A DNA stretch of 64,000 bases from Dipteris shenzhenensis (Eukaryota; Polypodiophyta; Polypodiopsida; Gleicheniales), in NCBI GenBank assembly GCA_047967505.1, contig CM106539.1; one strand, written 5' to 3'. Both the position numbers and the translations under genes were made by a program. Below the pieces are notes generated by a model. It saw only the letters and a list, made by a program, of their open reading frames with translations. It made no database searches and was not told where the DNA came from. Within the stretch, counting starts at the first letter, position 1; each line of letters begins with the position of its first letter. Below, piece after piece: positions 55,701 to 64,000 of the stretch.

Positions 55701-56316
55701 TCCTCTTTGAATGACACCCTAATGTTGCTTCAGTAGTTCCTTCCCTTATTATGCCAAATCCCTCTGGTGCAAATGCAAAAATGCAGGCATTTGAACGAAG
55801 TAGAAATGGATATGTTTATTTAAGAAGAGGAAAAAGAATCTTGTACACCTGACCCACCTTCGAATTGACTTCCTAGCTCTTTGATAGTGCTGTTGCCACC
55901 CTCTACCCTCTGGGCCTCTATATGTAGTCGATACTTAAAGACACACGCCCAAGCAGTTGTATGCTACTTTACCCTTGAAATTAGACCCTGTGCTTTCATT
56001 GATATATTATAGGTCTTGGCTTGTAGGAAAAACGCCTCCAAAAACCACCTATGGCATTCTGGATTGTTGAATTGCTACAATTGGTAAGTTTCTACTCACC
56101 ACGTGACTTCACCCTAGATGAAAGAACTTCCCTCACCTGCATTTTGCCATCAGTCAACAAAAAGAATTGCTCATAGATCAACTCCATGATGAGGGTACAT
56201 TGCTTGCCCAAAAATGTGACATGATCTCCACTGCCAATTTTGCTGGCAAAGATGTAGCCTTGAGGGATGAACGCTAATGCGACTCCAATTGATACTACTA
56301 TAACTATGAATGCATA
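52700..56316. other. AT-rich region, no gene recognised
   Basis: Open frames are short. The one at 54793-55002 (FNDLVASGSSVVVVGSSTPT) has no known motif. A small two-copy repeat containing AAATTGG(A/C)CATT(T/C)AAGAGC is near 55183-55245. Probably decayed repeat DNA. Confidence 0.5.
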
Positions 56317-59300
56317 AATAAAAGAAATACCTGTTTGATGTATTTCATGTCCCGAACATCACCAAGAACCTAGTTTCTATTGCTCAAATGGTTGAGCAGG
56401 GCTTGCAGGTCAGATTTAATCCTCATGGATGCTTTGTTAAGGATATGAAAAATAACGGTCGCTTGATAGCAAAAGGAAAGAAGAAGAGCAGGATGTTTAC
56501 GTTGGATGCGGACATGCCTGAATTGAGTGCAGCAATGTTTACACATGGGACCGATGTAGTTACAGATATTGATATCTGGCATAAACGCATTGGTCATGTT
56601 AATATACAGCGACTTAAATCAATGCAAGGCCAAAATATTATTGCAGGATTGCCTAAATTCAAGGTTGCAGAAATGCATAAGTTTTGTGAAGCCTGTCAAT
56701 TTGGAAAATAGGCAAGAAAACCATTTCCCAGGCATGTTCAAGAGAGTAAAAAGCCATTGGAGTTAATCCACTCTTATGTGTGGACTACTAAAGCTACATC
56801 TATTGAAGGTTGTCACTATTTTGTCACTTTTATTGATGACTTCAATAGAAAACTTTGGGTGTATTTTATGAAAAAGAAAAGTGAAGTGTTTGGGCACTTC
56901 AAAGCTTTTAAAGCTATGGTTGAAAAAGAAACAGGCCTACAAATAAAATGCCTAAGGTCAGATGGAGGGGGAGAGTACCTCTCAAATGAGTTTGCAAGGT
57001 TCCTGCAGGAGCATGGCATAAAGCATGAATATTCATGCAGTCATACCCCACAGCAAAATGGAATTGCAGAAAGGAAAAACAGGCATATTGGAGAGGTATC
57101 TCAGGCCATGCTAAATGAAAAAGATCTACCAGATTATTATTGGGCTGAAGCAGTTGCTACAGTAGTTTATATAATGAACAGGACTCCCACTGCATTAATA
57201 CATGGCATGACGCTAGAGGAGATGTATACTGGTAGGAAACCAGACATTTCTCATTTGAAAATTTTTTGTTGCATTGCCTATGTTCATGTGCCAGATGAGT
57301 TGAGGTCCAAGTTGGATCCAAAAGCTAAGAAGTGCGTCTTTATTGGTTATTCTCTGCAGTAGAAAGGGTATAGATGCTATAACCCTTCTACACGTAAGTT
57401 CTTAGTGAGCAAAGATGTTGTTTTTGATGAGATGAGCAGCTGGTATAAACCAGTAAATGTGATGATTGATGTAGATGCACAAAATGGTAATGCTGCACAA
57501 AATTCACAGCAGCAATCACAAAATATCAGTGGACCTGCAGTGTCCTCTAGCAGTGGTTCACATACTTTGCCATGGACAGGCAGATTGAGATCAAGAGAAT
57601 CTCCTCAAAGCAATGCAGATAGTGGTGCACAAGTATCACAGAAAGGAAAAGAGAAGGTAGATCAGCCCATGTTTGATGTGAATGCAGGTCACTCTTATGT
57701 GGATGGTGAATCCAGTGGCTCAGAACAGAGCGTATTGATGATGAGTTGGGTATTCCTTCTGTTGTTACACTTGAAGTAAGGAAGACCAGGGATGTTTTGA
57801 GAGCACCTGGAAGTGAGCCTATTTTGCATAGGTCTACCAGAGCTAGGTATCCTGTGGATAGGCTGAAATATGATGGATTTATAGCCATTCACTATGCCTA
57901 TATGGTCAAAGTGATACAGGAACTAGAACCCACTTCTTTTGAGCAAGCCATGGGAAATGAAAAATGGGAGAAAGCCATGGATGAAAAAATGGATGCCTTA
58001 GAAGCAAATGCTACATGGGAATTGGTGCCTTTGCCTAAAGACAAGAATGCAATTGGCTGTAAGTGGGTTTATAAGATCAAGCACAATGCAGATGGTTCTG
58101 TGAATAGATACAAGGCAAGTTTAGTTGTGAAGGGGTATGCACAGACATATGGCATTGATTATGAAGAAACATTCAGTCCGGTTGCAAGGATGGCAACTGT
58201 AAGAGCAGTCATTGGTATGGCTACATCAAAGGGATGGTCTTTACATCAGATGGATGTAAAGAATGCCTTCTTGCATGGTGATTTGCAAGAAGAGGTCTTT
58301 ATGGAGCAGCCAGCAGGTTATGTTCATGCTATTCATCCTGAGTTTGTTTGTACGTTAAAGAAAGCCTTGTATGGCTTGAAGCAAGCACCTAGAGCATGGT
58401 CTGACAAGATAGGACAGTATCTTGTCACTATTGGCTTTCAGATTTCCAAGGCAGATTTCTCACTCTATGTGAGAAAAACAGAGAAAGGGATTATGCTGCT
58501 TGTCATTTATGTTGATGATTTGATCATCACAGGTGATAGTGATGAAGATATCCTTCATGTGAAAATGCTATTGAAGCAGAAGTTTGAGATGAAGGATTTG
58601 GGAGAGCTGCATTATTTCTTGGGCATTGAGGTGATTAGATCACCAAGTGGGATACAGCTCTTGCAGAGGCAGTATGGATTGGACATGGTATCCAAATATG
58701 GGATGACAGGCTGTAAGCCTATTTCAGTTCCTTTGGAGTAGAATGTGAAGCTGAGCATAGATGCAGGTGAGCTTCTGGAAGACCCTACTATGTACAGACG
58801 CATAGTAGGAAGCTTGATTTATATGACTATTACCAGGCTAGATCTAAGCTATGCTATTGGATTGGTAAGTCAGTTTATGCAGGCTCCAAGGAAACCGCAT
58901 TTGGATGCGGCTAGACGCATACTCAGGTATGTGAAGTCCACATTGCAGTATGGACTATTTTATGAGGCTAGGGTTCAGATACAATTGCATGGATACACTG
59001 ATGCTGATTGGGCTGGTGGTATTTCTGATAGACGATCTACCAATGGATATGTGTTCTCTTTTGGGAGTGCTACAGTCACCTGGAGCAGCAAGAAACAGCG
59101 TACAATTGCCTTGTCGAGCACAGAGGCTGAGTACAAGGGTGCAGCAATGGCTACATGTGAGGTAGCTTGGTTGCATAAGCTACTTTATGATATGCATCAG
59201 TCTACACATGGGCCAGTTGTCATTTATTGTGACAACATGAGCAGTATACACTTGGCAAACAACCCAGTCTATCATGCTAGAACAAAGCACATTGATGCAT

Positions 59301-59507
59301 TATCACTATGTGCGGGAGAAGGTTTTACTAGGTCTTATTGATCTAGTTTATGTCAGCACAGAGGATCAGGTAGCTGACATATTCGCAAAGGCATTGGGCA
59401 CAGAGACGTTGCACAAGTTCAGAGACTTGCTTGGTGTGCAAGGATTGGGATCGAGCTCAAGGGGGAGTGTTGAGATATCGAGCTCTACTCGCGATATGCC
59501 AGGGTGA
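56317..59507 (+). pseudogene. Copia-3 pol remnant with three TAG stops and two frameshifts
   Basis: Order: HKRIGHVNIQRLKSMQ; CEACQFGK followed by TAG (56709-56711); integrase with HSYVWTTK (the catalytic Asp of HSDVWTTK is Tyr), RSDGGGEYLS and NGIAERKN; a TAG at 57360-57362; a frameshift near 57730; RT with CKWVYKIKHNADGS, YGIDYEETFSPV and YVDDLIITGD; a TAG at 58739-58741; RNase H with TDADWAGG and STEAEYKGA; a frameshift near 59290; then VADIFAKALGTETLHKF. In the intact Copia-1 the residue at each of the three stops is Gln (GKQARH, HQKGYR, LEQNVK). The frame ends in the LTR as in Copia-1. Confidence 0.94.
59453..59467 (+). other. Copia-3 polypurine tract
   Basis: GAGCTCAAGGGGGAG lies directly before the LTR start TGTTGAG. 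Confidence 0.85.
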
Positions 59508-59818
59508 CCGTTGTGCATTTATGTCACCGACTTGTTAGCTGCAGATGCGGTTGGTACACCACCCACAAATAATAGCTGGATGACAACTATCCTTATCTAC
59601 TCTAGTTGTTGCTCAGTTAGTATGCCACTATAGTTAGTTGAGTTTGGTTTGAGACCCACATATAGGGTTCTTCTATTTCTTTGTACTTGAGTTCTTTTGG
59701 CTTTCACAACTAAGAAGAGGAAAATTGTTTTCAGCCTCCAACTTTGTGTGTATTCCCCCATTGTGTATGTGAGAAAGCCGCAAGTGAGACTCCTTCCCTC
59801 TCTCCCACTATCTTCACA
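59468..59818 (+). repeat. Copia-3 3' LTR (about 351 bp)
   Basis: Begins TGTTGAGATATCGAGC and ends TATCTTCACA. The start is very like the Copia-1 LTR start (minus strand), while the middle differs. No target duplication can be tested because the 5' end is missing. Confidence 0.85.
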
Positions 59819-61479
59819 CTTGGCGCATATAGCATTGGATCAGGGGCCTTCACATTATGAAGGTCATGTCTCTTGCCCTTGCGGCCATGGCTATTTTGAT
59901 AGCCACTACATGAAGTGGAGGTTAAACAATGAAAGCATGTCTTCATTGCATAATAAACATGTTTCCAAGAAAGGGGAATCTATAGATGATGAGTCTTTAA
60001 GAGATGACATTTTGTGCATAGATGAAAAGGGTAGGGTTAAGGAAAGATGTAGGTCTACTAGTGCATTAGGCATAGTAAAGGAAGCATGGACATGAGGGTT
60101 TCATGCCACTTGGAAGCTTAGATGCAAAGCAAAAGATCAAGTGCATAGTTGATCAATTGGCCACTAATTTAACTATTGCCACAAAGGAATTGGGAAAGTT
60201 GAAGACATCACTTGAGATGGGTAGCGATTGTAGGAAGATGAATCTTAGTGAATGAACTTGTCGAAGATATTGGAATATAAATGGATGCAAGTGAGGAATA
60301 CATATCGTTGCCACTAATCACCTCTCTAGATTCAAAGCACAAGATTGAGCTCAGAGTCACAATTGGAAACTACCCCAAGACTTTGGCACTCCTAGACATA
60401 CAAATGGGGACAAAAAGGTGTCTCTCTTTCAAGTTTGTGCATTTATACTTGACTTTAACCAATCTCAATTGTGTGCATTTTTAAGTTTGACTATTCTTAT
60501 TGTAATGTTTAAAATTGACGTATGGTTTTTGTTTTTTTGCAGTCTGCAATGTAGCTACAATCACAATGGTTGTTGGAGTTGCAAGGCCTAGCATCATCTT
60601 TATTTAAATATGCTACATGGAATACATAATAAGTAGCATGCAATGATCACCCCACCCCTACGTGTTACATGACCAGAATTTAAGGGCCAAATCCCAATTG
60701 AAGGCTACTGCATAAGTTGTGGCATGTCTCTTCATCATGAAAATGTTATGATGTTAATCATCTTTCCATGTAAGCATAGTTATCATCCACCATGCTTTGC
60801 CACAACATGCAACGTGTGCAGTCAACACGTAGGACTCCTAAACATAATCATTTTGCCATGTAAGCATAGTTATCATCCACCATGCTTTGCTAACAACGTG
60901 CTCACAACACACAACATGGGGTCAACATGTAGGACTCCTAAATGCAACCATGTGATCCATCCAATTGTGAAGACATTGGTTGGAGTACAATCTATAGGGT
61001 GACAAAAAGGTCAGGTGAGGATAGCCAATCGATTTTTATTGGTGCTATAATTTTTTTGGGGAAGATCTTAGATTAAGGATGTTTTCTCACATGATGCTTC
61101 TCAAATGTGATTCCCTTGTGAGATTTCTCAAGTAGAATGTTCTCCTTCTTCTTGTATTTACACTATGGTATATACTACAAAAATATGGTTGCAGAGTATA
61201 AGGTGGATCCTTTTGTGATGTGTCATGGAGGACATAGGTCAGATGTTGTAGTAGTTGTGGAGTCTATTAAAATTGATGTCTAGATAGATATTTGTAGAGT
61301 TGTGAATACATTTAAGTACAAGGGCTCCAAATGTGATGAATATGTAATACTACATAGCCCTTTGATAGAGGTGATAGCTTGGAACTTGATGCTTATTCCT
61401 TGGATATTATTGGTAAGGAGTTGTTTGGTTTATTGTGATTAAGGTGTATGAGACTCAATCACAAAATTAATCCCTCAAG
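59819..61479. other. No gene recognised
   Basis: Short frames only, for example 59860-60095 and 60281-60484. The sequence is AT-rich and contains the tandem duplication at 60758-60952. Confidence 0.5.
60758..60952. repeat. Tandem duplication of about 90 bp
   Basis: CCATGTAAGCATAGTTATCA followed by TCCACCATGCTTTGC, then GTCAACA(C/T)GTAGGACTCC, occurs twice (starts near 60766 and 60855). Confidence 0.85.
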
Positions 61480-61830
61480 GTCATGCATAGATCACCTAAT
61501 ATTCAACATATCTATATTATGAGAACATTTGTGGCATTAGTACATGTATTATTTAGGACATTTTGGTTAATAGCATCTATAAATAGCATATTTGTTATGA
61601 GAATCATATGTGGTATTAGCGTATCTATGTTATTAGTACATCTATCATTGACACATCTATGTTATTAGCACATCTTGAACTTAGCATATATGTCATTTAG
61701 CACACCTATCATTAACATGGCACATTTGTAATTTAACACATCCAATATTAGCACATCTATGTTATTAGCTCATTAATGTTATTAGTACATGTGTAATGGG
61801 CACATCTATAATCAGCTAATATATGTAAAC
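61480..61830. repeat. AT-rich degenerate minisatellite
   Basis: Irregular copies of a unit of about 18-20 bp of the form ATTAGCACATCTATGTT occur many times, densest at 61600-61800. Confidence 0.65.
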
Positions 61831-62117
61831 CAACAAATAGTACTCATATGTGAAGTGGAGATGTTGCAACTGCTAATAGCATAACTCATGTGTATGTTGA
61901 GGAGCACACCTTTGTTACACATGCCAACAATCGATAATATTGACCATGCTAACTAGCACTCTTAATATGTGTTTGTTGGTATACTCAGGTGCTAATTAGC
62001 ATTTATGTTTGTTAATATAGTACTATACGATTAAAGCCACATAAATATTCTCTATCACCTTTACTAATTGACCTTCCTTCTCATTATAACACTTTTTCTT
62101 TCTTGTGCAAGTATATG

Positions 62118-62302
62118 TGTTGAAGAGTGTGGGGGTTAAACGTCACTGTGCCTTTACCCCGATTATGTACAATACTCAAACACATATATAAATGAATGAA
62201 AAAGAAGATTAGGGTGGTTCTGCACCCACCAAAACTTGTGGCTCTCTATCTCTCTCTCTCTCTCCTTCTTCCATTCTTGCTTCCGTTGAGAGCACTCTCA
62301 AC
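62118..62302 (+). repeat. Copia-4 5' LTR (about 185 bp)
   Basis: It begins TGTTGAAGAGTG and ends CACTCTCAAC, giving short inverted ends, directly before the primer site. It has a TATA box (TATATAAA, 62185-62192) and a CT-rich run (about 62244-62267). The exact left boundary is inferred, since no partner LTR is visible. Confidence 0.65.
62185..62192 (+). promoter_or_regulatory. TATA box in the Copia-4 LTR
   Basis: TATATAAA lies about 110 bp before the LTR end, in the place expected for the U3 promoter. Confidence 0.55.
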
Positions 62303-62314
62303 TGGTATCAGAGC
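62303..62314 (+). promoter_or_regulatory. Copia-4 primer-binding site (tRNA-iMet)
   Basis: TGGTATCAGAGC matches the initiator tRNA-Met 3' end perfectly over 12 bases and adjoins the LTR. Confidence 0.88.
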
Positions 62315-63743
62315 CCGGGTGATCTAGCTGAGCGTGCGTGAATGCTTAAAGCTCAGCAGCTCTGTGGGAGGAAGGAGAAGCTCTATGGGAAGCTTTGTGG
62401 GTGACTTTACTTGCATTCGAGTGTGCAAAGACCTTGGAGGAATCTTTGGAAAAGTCACTTTGGCTTTGCGAAGTGGTTTTGAGAGCCTGTTAAGAGTTTT
62501 CAAAAAAAAAGGGTCGTTTTTTTGAGCTTTTCCTTGTTCCGTTCGATGACAGAGACTCCGTATTGACTTGTAGAGGCAACTATTGCTTGCTTTTAGTGTC
62601 CACTTCACTTCAGGAGCTTGGAAACACCTTCATTCTTGAATCTGGGATCATTTCATTGGATTTCTGACTCACTATGTCAGTTTCTGCGTTTTTTGCTCGG
62701 GTGTTGAAACTCAAGTTTGGAGCAACCATTTGTAGATCTGTCAGTTCCGGTGGACTCACGAGGTCCTAAAACTTGTATGTTGCTCATCATTCGCACTCCG
62801 GTGGAGTTTACAAATAGCTCTGTTTCCAAAAACGTTTTTCAGTCCATGTGTTGGACCTAGTGATTGAGACCACGGTTTCCAAAACCGTTTATCCCATTGC
62901 GTTCCGGATGCCCAAAAACCCCTACCTATCAGTTCTTGCACGATTCGGTGGAGGATTTTCAGAGTTATAGATCTCTGTGTATTCGATTTCGTCTCTCTGT
63001 TATGCATTTTTCATTCTAAGGTTTTGAAACCTTAGATTTATGCCACATGGCAGTGGATAACTGTTGACTCCCATTTCTCACTCATCGGTTGGGATTTTGG
63101 AGTTCCGACAGAAGAGAGATATTTGCAGATTTTCTTGCCGAGTCCGATTATGCAATGGCGCTCATGTTTTGAGGCATCTCAGGTTCTATTTTTAGTAGCG
63201 GTCATTACCATGGGACTATGATTTCTTGAGCATACCTTATGCAGATTACTCTGGTTGTAGTTTGAGCAGTGTGCGCTCATTTGTGGTATGCATTGGGTTA
63301 CAGTGGATGATTTATAGGCCATTTGGATGCATTGCGGTCCTTGTTGGATGTGCTAATAGGCCCAAATTGCCTTGTGGGATGCTATTTTTTATGGACGCTT
63401 TGCACATGGATGCTATTTTATGCTGAGAGATAGCTTTGACACATTGCAGGTGATGCACTGATAATGCTATGCTCTCTTGGATGAGATATTATTGATGCAT
63501 ATGCCAGTGGGACGATGTTTATGCTTGAGTCATTTGGCACTTATTGGCATTTTCTTTTGGGCCAGATTTGCTCATATGGATGCATAGTATATGCACATGA
63601 GTCAGATGCATCTTTTAATGCTTTGAGCTTTGAGTTTTGGTGATATTTCACTCTATTGTGGCATACACATTTGGATGCACCTGGTATTTGGTGTGATTCT
63701 CTCTTGCAGGCACTAGCATTTAGGATTTTGCTTTATTTGCATC
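62315..63743 (+). other. Copia-4 leader, about 1.4 kb
   Basis: Unusually long for a Copia leader (Copia-1 has about 560 bp). Short frames at 62334-62525 and 63226-63426 have no known motif. Repeated short motifs such as GGATGC(A/T) occur after 63300. Confidence 0.5.
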
Positions 63744-63988
63744 ATGGCATCCTCTTCCATGTCTGAAAAGGAGTTTTTCAGCATTAAAAAGTTTGATGGG
63801 AGAAACTTTTCTTTGTGGAAAGAACAAATAAGGGATGTGCTTATTCAAAAGAAGCAGATTAAACCCTTGGCAGGGATTGAAGCTAAGCCTTAAATATGTC
63901 TGAGGATGATTAGAATGAGTTGGAGACATTAGCAAAGTCTACTATTAGACTTCATCTTGCAGAGTCAGTTTATTTCACAGTAGTAAAT
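63744..63988 (+). pseudogene. Copia-4 gag start, broken
   Basis: ATG 63744 begins MASSSMSEKEFFSIKKFDG, then RNFSLWKEQIRDVLIQ and KPLAGIEAKP, the N-terminal pattern of Copia Gag. A TAA at 63891-63893 ends the frame. The family-like continuation (NELETLAKSTIRLHLAESVY) lies in another frame after a TAG that replaces a Trp position. Confidence 0.8.
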
Positions 63989-64000
63989 TAGCAGACTACG

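Larger units (their letters stand above)
56317..59818 (+). mobile_element. Copia-3: 5'-truncated Copia related to Copia-1
   Basis: The plus strand starts abruptly inside the region between protease and integrase (KYLFDVFHVPNITKNLVS) and runs through integrase, RT, RNase H, purine tract and one 351-bp LTR. The protein is closely related to Copia-1 along its length, and its LTR end resembles the LTR piece at 9184-9255. No 5' LTR, primer site, gag or protease is present. The left junction at about 56317 is with unrelated AT-rich DNA. Confidence 0.93.
62118..64000 (+). mobile_element. Copia-4: 5' end of a Copia element, running off the window
   Basis: A short LTR, a perfect iMet primer site, a long leader and a Copia-type gag start follow in order on the plus strand. 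The gag is already damaged (TAA at 63891-63893 and a later TAG), so this copy is probably inactive. The rest lies beyond 64000. Confidence 0.75.

Overview
The window looks like a transposon-dense stretch of a large land-plant nuclear genome. The evidence is plant-type Copia and Ty3/Gypsy retrotransposons primed by initiator tRNA-Met, L1-type LINEs with an ORF1 zinc knuckle, and one fasciclin-like arabinogalactan protein (FLA) gene, a cell-wall protein family. The lineage cannot be fixed from the sequence. A fern, lycophyte or gymnosperm would fit the transposon load and the unusual FLA sequence, but this is a guess.

Layout. 1-180: palindromic TTGACC-type repeats. 245-3615: minus-strand LINE (LINE-1), decayed. 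3618-4990: 21-bp minisatellite. 5000-6440: pyrimidine-rich repeats. 6449-10061: broken plus-strand gene of unknown family (globular part, Ser/Pro-rich linker, coiled coil), itself interrupted by Copia and Gypsy scraps. 10190-12500: pieces of a Copia-type element with inverted LTR ends and a gag remnant. 12505 to about 29996: a plus-strand LINE (LINE-3) split by three LTR retrotransposons, all in the opposite orientation: a Gypsy element (13130-19560, target duplication AGATC), a deleted Copia (21105-23376, GAAAG) and an intact Copia (24359-29843, AATAG). 30449-34030: a second minus-strand LINE (LINE-2). 34160-37028: plus-strand Gypsy of Tat type with a second RNase H, followed by three roughly 175-bp tandem repeats. 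39090-40960: decayed minus-strand Copia. 42500-44320: gag remnants. 46.6-51.6 kb: a gene island holding the FLA gene (48432-49712, minus). 52.6-56.3 kb: AT-rich sequence without recognisable genes. 56317-59818: a 5'-truncated plus-strand Copia (Copia-3). 59.8-62.1 kb: AT-rich repeats. 62118-64000: the 5' end of a further plus-strand Copia, running off the window.

The only gene likely to serve the host is the FLA gene. The only transposon protein that is fully open is the 1451-residue Gag-Pol of the Copia at 24359-29843. Its two 298-bp LTRs read as identical, so it is a very young insertion and may be competent. The other elements are at graded stages of decay, and their insertion order can be read from nesting and LTR divergence. 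Many of their stop codons are TAG where a sibling copy or the family has CAG, a pattern expected from deamination of methylated cytosine in CHG context.

I found no RNA gene, CRISPR array or clear new molecular system. The least explained items are the unknown coiled-coil gene at 6449-10061 and the minisatellite beside it.
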